Assembly (NCBI GenBank): GCA_963847345.1
Contig: CAWJZU010000039.1
Span: 1 to 64,000, forward strand
Length of the DNA stretch: 64,000 bases
Source: DATARH01 sp963847345
Lineage (GTDB): Bacteria; Pseudomonadota; Alphaproteobacteria; ATCC43930; CGMCC-115725
Direction: 5' to 3'
The translations under genes were made by a program, and so were the position numbers. Positions 43,934-52,819 of this stretch are shown here, piece after piece (position 1 is the stretch's first letter; each line of letters begins with the position of its first letter). Under the pieces are notes generated by a model. It saw only the letters and a list, made by a program, of their open reading frames with translations. It was not told the origin of the DNA and did no database searches.

Positions 43934-45154
43934 GTGAAGGTATTTGTCTTTGACCTGTTGGCGTACGACGCCAATCTCGATCATCTTAAGGACGGCGGCG
44001 CGGAACTCCCCTATCCGCTCGCGAAGCGGCATTTCGATGCCGCGACGGCGGCGCGCACCTATGCCGAACATCTCGAAGCGTGGGAAGCGCTCGACCGGCT
44101 CGGCTATGACGGCGTCGGCTTTAACGAGCATCATTGTTCGCCCTACGGGCTGATGAACAGTCCCAATTTGATGGCCGCCGCCGCGGCGCAGTGCACCAAG
44201 CGGCTGAAGCTGCTGATCTACGGCAATCTGTTGCCGCTGCACGAGCCGCTGCGGCTGGCCGAGGAACTGGCGATGCTCGACTGCCTGTCGAACGGCCGGC
44301 TGATCTCGGGGTTTGCCCGCGGCATCCCGCGCGAATACCAGGTCCACAACGTGCCGCTTTCCGAGTCGCGGGCGCGCTTCGAGGAAGCCTACGACATCAT
44401 CACCCGCGCCTGGACCGAGGAGGTGTTCTCGTACGAGGGCCGTTTCTGGTCGTACCGCGATGTCGCGCTGTGGCCGCGCCCGGTGCAACAGCCGCGCCCG
44501 CCGATCTGGGTTCCGGTCATCGGGAGCCAGGAGTCGATCGAGTTCGCCGCTCGTCACGACCTGCCGATCACTCCCGGGCTCGGCCGGCACCGCGGTTTGC
44601 GCGACGACATCATCCGGTTTTACGCTGCCTGTCTGGCGCGGGCCGGGCACCGGATCACGCCGGACCATCTGTCGCTCGGGATCACGGCCTATGTCACCGA
44701 TTCGAAGGCGCAGGCGCTGCGCGAATACGGACCGCACATCCTCTATTTCAACCGCACCCTGTTCAGCCACGGCAATTTCACCGAGACCGAAAGGCAGCGC
44801 GAGACCGGCTACGCGACGCAATCCTCGACCGATTATGTGCGGCCCGAGAACCGGCGCGCGGCGCTCAATCTGCGCGAGGATTTCCGCCACATGACGATGG
44901 CCGATCTCGAGCGGCAGGCAGAGCACATGCCGATGGGCACCGCCGACGAGGTCGCGGAGCGCATCATCGAGGCGGCGGAGAGCGCCGGCGCCAACCAGGT
45001 GCAATTGGCACTGAACCGCGGCTGTCTGCCGCACGAGCTGTTCATGAACCAGATCGAGCGCTTCGCCCGAGAGGTGTTGCCGCGCCTCCAGGCGCACGAG
45101 GTGAAAACCGTGCCGGCGGCCGAGCAGGCCGACAAATCACCTGCAATTGCGTGA
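43934..45154 (+). CDS. LLM-class flavin-dependent monooxygenase 6
   Basis: 406 residues, the longest LLM in the window. LDRLGYDGVGFNEHHCSPYG, then LKLLIYGNLLPLHEPLRLAE, LDCLSNGRLISGFARGIPRE and RPPIWVPVIGSQESIEF mark it as a luciferase-family monooxygenase of the LuxA-like group. The C-terminal extension (from about 300) includes the helix MTMADLERQAEHMPMGTADE. The start is GTG at 43934. It stands alone, upstream of the dnaB block. The substrate is unknown. Confidence 0.83.
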   Translation: MKVFVFDLLAYDANLDHLKDGGAELPYPLAKRHFDAATAARTYAEHLEAWEALDRLGYDGVGFNEHHCSPYGLMNSPNLMAAAAAQCTKRLKLLIYGNLLPLHEPLRLAEELAMLDCLSNGRLISGFARGIPREYQVHNVPLSESRARFEEAYDIITRAWTEEVFSYEGRFWSYRDVALWPRPVQQPRPPIWVPVIGSQESIEFAARHDLPITPGLGRHRGLRDDIIRFYAACLARAGHRITPDHLSLGITAYVTDSKAQALREYGPHILYFNRTLFSHGNFTETERQRETGYATQSSTDYVRPENRRAALNLREDFRHMTMADLERQAEHMPMGTADEVAERIIEAAESAGANQVQLALNRGCLPHELFMNQIERFAREVLPRLQAHEVKTVPAAEQADKSPAIA

Positions 45155-45362
45155 CATGGTGATCTTGCAGCTCGCCCTGACGCCGCTATTTCGGCAGTGA
45201 TTCGCACGCTGGGCTGAGCTATGCGAGCCCACCGTGGCCTGAGCGAGCCGATCCTCGCGCTTGTTATCCCACGCCGGTGCAAAGCGAGGATATCGGGGAC
45301 CAGGACCGCGCAACGGGCTTTTGGGACCGGCGGGCGGCTGCGGCGGTGCTATGTTCGCCGGC

Positions 45363-46904
45363 ATGGAAAGCATGACGGCGTCGCGGATCACCCCGCTGCG
45401 CGAACCCGATCTCGACCGGCTTCGGCAACCTCCAGCCAATACCGAGGCCGAGCAGGCGCTGCTCGGCGCGATGCTGATCAACAACACAGCCTATCACCGG
45501 GTCGCCGAGTTCCTGCTGCAAGAGCATTTCGGCAGCGCGGTCCACGGCCGCATCTATGCCGCGATCGGCAAGCTGATCGAGCGCGGCCTGATCGCCGACC
45601 CGGTCACGCTGAAAAACCTGTTCGACCAGGATGGGGCGCTGGCCGACATCGGCGGCGCGCAGTACCTCGCGCACCTCGTCAACTCGGCCGTGACGATCAT
45701 CAATGCCGAGCATTACGGGCGCACGATCCACGATCTCTATCTGCGGCGCGAGCTGATCACCGTCGGTCAGGACGTCGTAAACGAGGCGTTCGAGCACGAT
45801 CTCGACGATCCCGCGACCGAGCAGATCGAGCGGGCCGAGGCGAAGCTGTTCGAGCTGGCCTCGAGCGGCCAGGCCGAGGGCGGCCCGCAGGAGTTCCGCA
45901 TCGCGCTGACCAGCGCCATTACGATGGCGCAGGCCGCGTTCAAGCGCGACGGCAAGATCGTCGGCGTCGCGACCGGGTTTACCGATATCGACAAGAAGCT
46001 CGGCGGGCTGCATCCGTCGGACCTGATCATCCTCGCCGGACGGCCCTCGATGGGGAAAACGGCGCTGGCGACAAATATCGCGTTCAACGCCGCGCGGGCC
46101 TATCAGCCGGCGCGCGGCCCGGACGGCCGCATCGATCTGACCCGGCCGGCCGAGGACGGGGCGGTGGTCGCCTTCTTCTCGCTCGAAATGTCGGCCGAGC
46201 AGCTGGCGACCCGAATCCTCGCCGAGGCATCGGGCACCTCGTCGGACAAGATCCGGCGCGGCGAGGTGCGGCGCGAGGATTTCGACCAATTCGTCATGGC
46301 CTCGCAGCAGCTCGCCGCGGTGCCGCTTTATATCGACGACACGCCGGCCCTGTCGGTCACGGCGCTGCGCACGCGGTCGCGGCGCTTGAAGCGCCAGCAC
46401 GGGCTCGGGCTGATCGTGATCGATTACCTGCAGCTGATGCGGCCAAGCGCGGCGCGAGGCGGCCCGGAGAACCGCGTGCAGGAGATCTCCGAAATCACGC
46501 GCGGCCTCAAGGCCATCGCGAAGGAGCTGAACGTGCCGGTGCTGGCCTTGTCGCAGCTGTCGCGCGCCGTCGAGCAGCGCGAGGACAAGCGGCCGATGCT
46601 CGCCGATCTGCGCGAATCCGGCTCGATCGAGCAGGATGCCGACGTCGTCATGTTCATCTTCCGCGAGGAATATTACCTCTCGCGCGGCGAGCCGACCCGC
46701 CGCGTCGACGAGACCGACGACAAGTTCAACGACCGCTACGACCGCTGGAAGGAACGCTGCGAGGCGGCCTTCGGCATGGCGGAAGTCATCATCGCCAAGC
46801 AGCGGCATGGTCCGATCGGTCCGGTCAAGCTGCACTTCGAGGCGGAAACGACGAAGTTCGACAATTTCATCGGCCCCGAGCGTCTGCCCGGCGCGGTATA
46901 TTGA
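45363..46904 (+). CDS. dnaB: Replicative DNA helicase DnaB
   Basis: 513 residues. N-terminal domain (NTEAEQALLGAMLINNTAYH, about 24-43) and RecA-like motor with Walker A (GRPSMGKTALAT, about 224) and the H4-type block SGSIEQDADVVMFIFREEYY, with KQRHGPIGPVKLHFE at the end. It unwinds DNA at the fork as a hexamer. An insert between Walker A and VVAFFSLEMSAEQ (a short segment rich in Arg, Pro and Asp) is seen in many Alphaproteobacteria. Starts at 45363 or 45372 are possible. It leads the alr-mla-radA-cvpA block. Confidence 0.95.
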   Translation: MESMTASRITPLREPDLDRLRQPPANTEAEQALLGAMLINNTAYHRVAEFLLQEHFGSAVHGRIYAAIGKLIERGLIADPVTLKNLFDQDGALADIGGAQYLAHLVNSAVTIINAEHYGRTIHDLYLRRELITVGQDVVNEAFEHDLDDPATEQIERAEAKLFELASSGQAEGGPQEFRIALTSAITMAQAAFKRDGKIVGVATGFTDIDKKLGGLHPSDLIILAGRPSMGKTALATNIAFNAARAYQPARGPDGRIDLTRPAEDGAVVAFFSLEMSAEQLATRILAEASGTSSDKIRRGEVRREDFDQFVMASQQLAAVPLYIDDTPALSVTALRTRSRRLKRQHGLGLIVIDYLQLMRPSAARGGPENRVQEISEITRGLKAIAKELNVPVLALSQLSRAVEQREDKRPMLADLRESGSIEQDADVVMFIFREEYYLSRGEPTRRVDETDDKFNDRYDRWKERCEAAFGMAEVIIAKQRHGPIGPVKLHFEAETTKFDNFIGPERLPGAVY

Positions 46905-46944
46905 GGCTGGGCGGGGTAGCGGCGGTAATCTGTGGCGATGAGTT

Positions 46945-48194
46945 GTGACCGCGAGTTGTGACCCTGGGGCGCGGGCGGGCGCGGTTCTCGACATCGACCT
47001 CGGCGCCGTTGCCGCGAATTGGCGATTTCTTGCGGCTCGGGCCGCTCCGGCCGCCTGCGCCGCCGTGGTCAAGGCGAACGGGTATGGGCTGGGCGCGGCG
47101 CCGGTCGCGCGGGCGCTGGCGGCCGCCGGCTGCCGGCTGTTTTTCGTCGCGACGCTCGACGAGGGGATCGCGCTGCGTCAGGCCCTCGGCGCCGAGTTGG
47201 AGATCGCGGTCCTGAACGGGCCGTTTCCCGGCACTGCCGCCGAGTTTGTCGCGCACGGTCTGATCCCGGTGCTGAACCACCCCGGCCAGATCGCGGAATG
47301 GACTTCATGTGTGCATGCCCGCCCGATACTCCAGGCGCGGTCATCCCCCGGTTTGATTCGGGGATTTCGGGGTGCCCATGGATCAAGACCGTTGGCTGAA
47401 GGCCCACGGGTCAAGACCGGTTATGACGAAAAAAAAGTGGCGGGCTGCGGAAGGGTTATCGCCCCGTCCGCCATCCTGCACGTCGATACCGGGATGGCGC
47501 GGCTCGGGCTGACGCGACGCGAGTTCGCCGCCTTCATCGATGACCGGCCGCCGATCGCCTGGCGGGCGGTGATCAGCCACCTGGCTTGCGCCGACGAACC
47601 GGAGCATCCGCTGAACGCGAGGCAACAGCGCCGACTTCGCCGCCGTCGCAGCGCGACTTGCCGGGGGTACCGGCGAGCCTTGCGGCGTCCTCCGGCATCT
47701 TTCTCGGAGCGGCGCACCATTTCGATCTGGTGCGTCCGGGCGCGGCGCTGTACGGCATCAATCCGCTTCCGGGCCGCCCCAACCCCCTGCGCCGCGTTGT
47801 GCGGCTCGCCGGCAAAATCGTTCAGACGCGCGAAATTGACAGCGGGGAGCCGGTTGGCTACGGTGCCCGACACCTGATGAAGGCTCCCGGCCGGATCGCG
47901 ACCGTTGCGGTCGGCTACGCCGACGGATGGCTGCGCTCGCTGAGCAGCCGCGGCTGCGGCTATATCGGGGCCACTCGGGTACCGTTGCTCGGCCGAGTGT
48001 CAATGGACCTGCTGACATTCGATGTTTCGGCCGTAGATCCCGCGCTGAGCTGCCCAGGCATGACAATCGAGCTGCTCGGCTCCCGTTACGGGGTGGACGA
48101 CGCGGCGGCCGATGCCGGGACGATCGGCTACGAGATCCTGACCGCGCTCGGGGCGCGCTATCACCGCGTCTACCGCGATTCGCCAACCGGATGA
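46945..48194 (+). pseudogene. alr: Alanine racemase with in-frame repeat insertion and frameshifts
   Basis: PLP enzyme making D-alanine for peptidoglycan. The catalytic Lys is in CAAVVKANGYGLGA, and HVDTGMARLGL and the C-terminal GRVSMDLLTFDVSAVDP are typical. Three oddities. First, GAGTTGTGACC is duplicated at 46940 and 46953, which breaks the natural ATG (46938) so only GTG 46945 stays in frame. Second, about 40 extra residues between IAEW and AILHVDTG come from a palindromic repeat (47340-47427). Third, two frame changes near 47625 and 47665 (the second in GGGGG) precede SGIFLGAAHHFD. It overlaps mlaE as ATGA. It may be broken, or the breaks may be sequence errors. Confidence 0.85.
47340..47427. 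repeat. Palindromic element inserted within alr
   Basis: An 88-base segment bounded by GTCATCCCCCGG and, inverted, ACCGGTTATGAC, with inner hairpin ATCCCC...GGGGAT and a GATCAAGACCG/GGTCAAGACCG echo. It resembles the intergenic GTCAT/CCGG repeats of the window but lies inside the coding frame without creating a stop, and is followed by an 8-base A run. Confidence 0.6.
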
Positions 48195-48982
48195 CTCGGT
48201 TTCTCGCGTCGGCCCAATTTCTTGCGTCGATCGGGGCGGCTTTCCTTGCCTTCCTGGCGGCGACCGGCCGCCTCGTCCTGTTTGGCGGCCGCGCCGCCGC
48301 CGGCCTGTTTGCGCCGCCCTTCTACCCCAGGCTGATCCTGCGGCAGATCGTCTATATCGGCTATTTCTCGCTGCCCGTCGTCGGGCTGACGGCGCTGTTC
48401 ACCGGGATGGTGCTGGCGCTGCAAACCTACACCGGGTTCGCCCGGTTCAATGCCGAGAGCGCGATCGCGACCGTCGTGGTGCTGTGGATCACGCGCGAAT
48501 TGGGGCCGGTGATCGCCGGGCTGATGGTGGCGGGCCGCGTCGGGGCCGCGATCGCAGCCGAGATCGGCACGATGCGCGTCACCGAGCAGATCGACGCCTT
48601 GACGACGCTGTCGACCGACCCGCTGCGCTATCTCGTGCTGCCACGCCTGCTGGCAGGTCTCATAACGTTGCCGTGTCTGGTCCTCGTAGCCGACATTATC
48701 GGTGTTTTTGGCGGATTTCTGGTTGGCGTCTACAAGCTGAACTTCAACCCGGTTATCTACCTGACGCAGACCCAGCGCTATCTCGAAACGATGGACGTCG
48801 TGTCCGGTCTGATCAAAGCGGCCGTGTTCGGCTTCATCGTCGCGCTGATGGGGTGCTATCACGGCTACTACTCGCGCGGTGGCGCCGAGGGTGTCGGCGA
48901 GGCGACGACGCAGGCCGTCGTCTCGGCCTCGATCCTGATCCTGCTGTTCAACTACGCGCTGACGCAGGTGTTTTTCTCATGA
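48191..48982 (+). CDS. mlaE: MlaE-family lipid ABC permease
   Basis: 263 residues with five to six helices. It is the permease of the Mla system, which moves phospholipids between inner membrane and periplasmic carriers. Family blocks are FTGMVLALQTYTGFARFNAE, the VVVLWITRELGPVIAGLMVA segment, RVGAAIAAEIGTMRVTEQID and YHGYYSRGGAEGVGEATTQA. ATG at 48191 overlaps the alr stop by 4 bases and its own TGA overlaps mlaF, so the block is translated in tight coupling. Confidence 0.92.
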   Translation: MTRFLASAQFLASIGAAFLAFLAATGRLVLFGGRAAAGLFAPPFYPRLILRQIVYIGYFSLPVVGLTALFTGMVLALQTYTGFARFNAESAIATVVVLWITRELGPVIAGLMVAGRVGAAIAAEIGTMRVTEQIDALTTLSTDPLRYLVLPRLLAGLITLPCLVLVADIIGVFGGFLVGVYKLNFNPVIYLTQTQRYLETMDVVSGLIKAAVFGFIVALMGCYHGYYSRGGAEGVGEATTQAVVSASILILLFNYALTQVFFS

Positions 48983-49758
48983 CAGCCTCTGCGCCCAAAA
49001 TCGCGATATCGGGGGTGCGCAAATCGTTCGGGCGCAAGCTGGTGCTCGACGGCATCGAGATCGCCTGCGGCGCCGGCGAGAGCTTGGTGATCATCGGCGG
49101 TTCCGGCACCGGAAAGTCGGTGCTGATCAAGTGCGTTGTCGGACTGATGTCGCCGGATGCCGGCTCGATCCGGATCGACGGGGTCGAGACCGTCGGCCTT
49201 CGCCGTGCCGGTCGGGACCGGCTGATGCGCAAGTTCGGCATGCTGTTTCAGGGCAGTGCGCTGTTCGATTCGCTGAGCGTCTGGGAGAATGTCGCGTTCG
49301 GGTTGATTCAGGGGCGCGGCATGGCGCCAACCCAGGCGCGCGATATCGCACTACAGAAGCTTGCCGCTGTCGGGCTCGGCCCCGACATTGCCTCGCTGCG
49401 GCCGGCCGAGCTGTCGGGCGGCATGCAGAAGCGCGTGGCGCTGGCCAGGGCGATCGCGGCCGAACCGGAAATCCTGTTTTTCGACGAACCGACCACCGGG
49501 CTGGACCCGATCATGGCCGACGTCATCAATCAGCTCATCATCGACCGCGTGCGTGGCCTCGGCGCGACTGCGGTCTCGATCACCCACGACATGACGAGCG
49601 CGCGCAAGATCGGCGACCATATCGCGATGCTGCACGGCGGCCGCATCGTCTGGCACGGGCCGGCCGCCGCGATCGACGCGACCGGCAACCCGTACGTCGA
49701 TCAGTTCGTGCACGGGCGCGCCGAGGGCCCGATTCAGATGCAGGTGCGGGCCGCATGA
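48979..49758 (+). CDS. mlaF: MlaF-family lipid ABC ATPase
   Basis: 259 residues, an ATPase with Walker A GGSGTGKS (about 38-45), Q-loop (MLFQGSALFDSLSVWENV), signature LSGGMQKRVALARA and Walker B ILFFDEPTTGLDP, the form typical of Mla/Ttg2A ATPases. It powers MlaE. The MCE protein MlaD is not in this cluster and must be supplied elsewhere, unless the pqiB-like gene serves another route. ATGA overlaps on both sides. Confidence 0.92.
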   Translation: MTASAPKIAISGVRKSFGRKLVLDGIEIACGAGESLVIIGGSGTGKSVLIKCVVGLMSPDAGSIRIDGVETVGLRRAGRDRLMRKFGMLFQGSALFDSLSVWENVAFGLIQGRGMAPTQARDIALQKLAAVGLGPDIASLRPAELSGGMQKRVALARAIAAEPEILFFDEPTTGLDPIMADVINQLIIDRVRGLGATAVSITHDMTSARKIGDHIAMLHGGRIVWHGPAAAIDATGNPYVDQFVHGRAEGPIQMQVRAA

Positions 49759-51245
49759 AAGTCCAGGCCCGCTTCGCCTGCCAGCAATGCGGCGCCGTCG
49801 CGCCGAAATGGGCGGGGCGGTGCGAGGCGTGCGGCGCCTGGAACAGCCTTGTCGAGGAAGTGCCGCGCGCCGCGCCGCCGAAAAGCCTCGGCGCGGAGAC
49901 CGGACGCGGGCGCGCGCGGGGTCTCGATTTCGTCCCGCTGCGCGGCGACACAACCGGGCCGCCGCGCCGGCTGACCGGGATCGCCGAACTCGACCGGGTT
50001 TGCGGGGGCGGTCTCGTCCCGGGCTCGACGATCCTGGTTGGCGGCGATCCGGGGATCGGCAAATCGACCCTGCTATTGCAGGCGGCCGCCGCGCTCGCCG
50101 CGAATGGCGGCGAGGCCGCCTACATCACCGGCGAGGAGGCGATCGATCAGGTCCGCCTGCGCGCCGAGCGGCTCGGCGTCGCCGATACGCCGGTCCGGTT
50201 GGCCTCGGCCAGCAGTGTTCGCGACATCCTCGCCGCGCTCGACAGCGGGCGCGGCCCCGATCTCGTGGTGATCGACTCGATCCAGACGATGTATCTCGAC
50301 ACGCTCGACAGCGCGCCCGGCACGGTCAGCCAGGTGCGCGGCGCGGCGCAGGAGCTGATCGGCCTTGCCAAACGCCGCGGTGTGGCCGTCGTGCTTGTCG
50401 GACACGTCACGAAGGAAGGGCTGATCGCCGGTCCGCGCGTGCTCGAGCACATGGTCGACACGGTGCTCTATTTCGAAGGCGAGCGCGGCCACCAGTTCCG
50501 CATCCTGCGCGCCGTCAAGAACCGCTTCGGCGCGACCGACGAGATCGGCGTGTTCGAGATGGGCGACCGGGGCCTCGCCGAGGTGCCGAACCCCTCGGCC
50601 CTGTTCCTCGCCGATCGCGCCGTCGCCGGCCCGGAGAGCGACTCAGGGAGCGAGGACGAGCCGACCGAGGAGATCGCGTCGCGAATGGCGGGCGCAGCGG
50701 TGTTCGCCGGCATCGAGGGAACACGGCCGGTGCTGGTCGAGGTTCAGGCGCTGGTCGCTCCGTCACCGCTCGGCACGCCGCGCCGCGCGGTCGTCGGGTG
50801 GGATGCGACGCGGCTGGCGATGATCACGGCGGTGCTCGACGCGCGCTGCGGTCTGTCGGTCGGGCCCAACGACATCTACCTGAACATCGCGGGAGGCTTG
50901 CGCATCGTCGAGCCAGCGGCCGACCTTGCCGTCGCGGCGGCGCTCGTCTCGGCGCTGACCGAGACCCCGGTGCCGCACGATATCGTCGTCTTCGGTGAGA
51001 TTGCGTTGTCGGGCCGGGTGCGGCCGGTCGCGCACGCCGATCTGAGGCTCAAGGAAGCGGCCAAGCTCGGTTTTTCCGAAGCATGGGTGCCGGTGCTCCC
51101 GTCGCGCTCGCGCAAGGCGGGCGCGGCCGACGGACTCAAGACGGCTCCGATCGGGCATCTGAGCGAATTGGTCGCGCTTCTGTCGCCGCCGCGGCGCCGG
51201 GCTCCGCCGCCGGGCGGTGCGCCTCGGATCATGGTGACGCGATGA
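49755..51245 (+). CDS. radA: DNA repair protein RadA (Sms)
   Basis: 496 residues. Zinc ribbon C9-x2-C12...C23-x2-C26 (FACQQCG, CEACGAW), RecA-like core with Walker A GGDPGIGKST near residue 97 and the KNRFGATDEIG motif, and a C-terminal Lon-like domain (VSALTETPVPHDIVVFGEIA). It drives branch migration in recombination. Linked by 4-base overlaps to mlaF and cvpA, an arrangement common in Alphaproteobacteria. Confidence 0.95.
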   Translation: MKVQARFACQQCGAVAPKWAGRCEACGAWNSLVEEVPRAAPPKSLGAETGRGRARGLDFVPLRGDTTGPPRRLTGIAELDRVCGGGLVPGSTILVGGDPGIGKSTLLLQAAAALAANGGEAAYITGEEAIDQVRLRAERLGVADTPVRLASASSVRDILAALDSGRGPDLVVIDSIQTMYLDTLDSAPGTVSQVRGAAQELIGLAKRRGVAVVLVGHVTKEGLIAGPRVLEHMVDTVLYFEGERGHQFRILRAVKNRFGATDEIGVFEMGDRGLAEVPNPSALFLADRAVAGPESDSGSEDEPTEEIASRMAGAAVFAGIEGTRPVLVEVQALVAPSPLGTPRRAVVGWDATRLAMITAVLDARCGLSVGPNDIYLNIAGGLRIVEPAADLAVAAALVSALTETPVPHDIVVFGEIALSGRVRPVAHADLRLKEAAKLGFSEAWVPVLPSRSRKAGAADGLKTAPIGHLSELVALLSPPRRRAPPPGGAPRIMVTR

Positions 51246-51898
51246 ACTATCTCGATATCGGCGTCGTGGCCATCATCGTGCTGTCGGCGGTCTTCGCCTT
51301 TGCGCGCGGCTTTGTCCGCGAGGTGTTCTCGGTGATCGCCTGGGTCGGCGCCGCGGTGATCACGTTCTACGGTTTCGGCTGGGCGTACAACCAGATCGAT
51401 CCCTATGTGCACAACCCGCTGGTGTCGCAGGTTATCGCCGGGTTCGGCTTGTTCATTGTCAGCCTGATCGTGCTGACGATGGCGACCGGCATCCTGGCGC
51501 GCACGGTGTCGATGACCGCGTTCTCGCCGATCGACCGCACGCTCGGTTTTGCGTTCGGCTTGGCGCGCGGCGTGTTCCTTGTCTGTCTGGCCTACCTGCT
51601 GGTGGCGATGGCGCTGCCGCCGAGCGATTGGCCGCCGTGGCTGCGCGACGCGAAGAGCGGACCTTATCTGAACGAGGGCGCCGATCTGCTGAAAGGCTTT
51701 CTGCCTGAATCGTTGAAGCTGAAGAGCGCCGATCTGGCGCCGCAGCCGGTCGATCCGGCGGTCGAGGCGAGGCGTGCGATGCGGGCCTTGGAAACGCCGG
51801 CCACCACTGGCGGCCAGGCGCGGCAAGATGAGACACCCCCGCGCTACCGCGAGCAGAACCAGCGCGAGCTGGACCGGCTGATCGGCACGCAGCGCTGA
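51242..51898 (+). CDS. cvpA: CvpA-family membrane protein
   Basis: 218 residues with four N-terminal helices (about 1-25, 30-48, 62-85, 100-122) and a hydrophilic tail rich in Ala, Arg and Gln. It matches CvpA/colicin V production proteins, which aid envelope homeostasis. In most Alphaproteobacteria purF follows cvpA; here the next genes run the opposite way, so the block is cut at this point. It ends one base before the FkbM gene. Confidence 0.9.
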   Translation: MNYLDIGVVAIIVLSAVFAFARGFVREVFSVIAWVGAAVITFYGFGWAYNQIDPYVHNPLVSQVIAGFGLFIVSLIVLTMATGILARTVSMTAFSPIDRTLGFAFGLARGVFLVCLAYLLVAMALPPSDWPPWLRDAKSGPYLNEGADLLKGFLPESLKLKSADLAPQPVDPAVEARRAMRALETPATTGGQARQDETPPRYREQNQRELDRLIGTQR

Positions 51899-52819
51899 TC
51901 AGCGACCCCCGAACACCAGCAGCCAGTCGGTCGCGAAGCGCTCGCGCAGCAGCCGCTCCGGCGTCGCTTCGAGCACGTTGCCGTGCAGGTCGAGATAGCG
52001 CGGCGCGCCGTAGATCGCGCCCAGCGTGGCGAGCAGCGCACCGGGGTCGCGCGCGCGGGCGGCGTTGAATTCGAGCACCAGGAGCGGCTTGTCGCGCCGC
52101 AGCGTCGCAAGCATGCCGGCGATCACGGACTCCTCGGCGCCCTCGACATCAACCTTGATGAAATCGACGCGGCGCTGCTCGGCGGCGAGCGTGTCGATCG
52201 GCGATTGCGCGACCCGGTGCAACGCGCCGGGAATATGGTCGAGACCGTCCGGCGAGGCGACGATCTGCGCGTTTTTCGGTTCGCGCTCGGGTATAAAGAG
52301 CAGCGCCTGCGGCGCCTCGCCGGCCCCAGCCGCGGCCTCGATCACGGTCGTGACGTGCTCGAAACCGTTGAGCGCTACCGAGCGGCGCAGCATCGCCGCG
52401 GTCCCGGGCGCCGGCTCGATCGCGAGGACCCGCCCCTCGTCGCCGACCAGCGCCGCGAGCAGTATCGTGTAATATCCGAAATTTGCCCCGACATCGATTG
52501 CCGTCATGCCCGCGCTGACATGGCGGGCGATATGCATCGTCAGACCCATCTCCCAATAGCCGTCGAGCAGCAGGTGCGCGCACAACCCCTTGTCGCGCGC
52601 ATCGACGTAGAGCTTGTATCGGCCGAGAATGCGGCACAGCGCCTCGTTGTCGCCGAGATAGACCGGCTGGGCACGGGCGCGGCACAGCGCTTCGAGCGCC
52701 CGCTTCGAACGACAGGCGAACTCCTCGACATCCAGCCGGTCGAGCCCGCCGCGCGCGATGAGAGGCAGCGACGCCGCCGACCGGAAGGCCGATCGCAGCA
52801 GCGCTCGCGCCCGCCTCAT
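51899..52819 (-). CDS. FkbM-family methyltransferase
   Basis: 306 residues. SAM-binding motif AIDVGANFGYYTILLA near 108, VLAIEPAPGTAAML, then IDTLAAEQRRVDFIKVDVEG near 208 and VLEFNAARARDPGAL. FkbM enzymes O-methylate sugars or polyketides. It overlaps the TIM-barrel gene upstream by 4 bases, so it is last in a leftward three-gene operon with an isomerase and a WcbI-domain protein. A role in tailoring a surface sugar is inferred from that setting. Confidence 0.85.
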   Translation of the reverse strand: MRRARALLRSAFRSAASLPLIARGGLDRLDVEEFACRSKRALEALCRARAQPVYLGDNEALCRILGRYKLYVDARDKGLCAHLLLDGYWEMGLTMHIARHVSAGMTAIDVGANFGYYTILLAALVGDEGRVLAIEPAPGTAAMLRRSVALNGFEHVTTVIEAAAGAGEAPQALLFIPEREPKNAQIVASPDGLDHIPGALHRVAQSPIDTLAAEQRRVDFIKVDVEGAEESVIAGMLATLRRDKPLLVLEFNAARARDPGALLATLGAIYGAPRYLDLHGNVLEATPERLLRERFATDWLLVFGGR

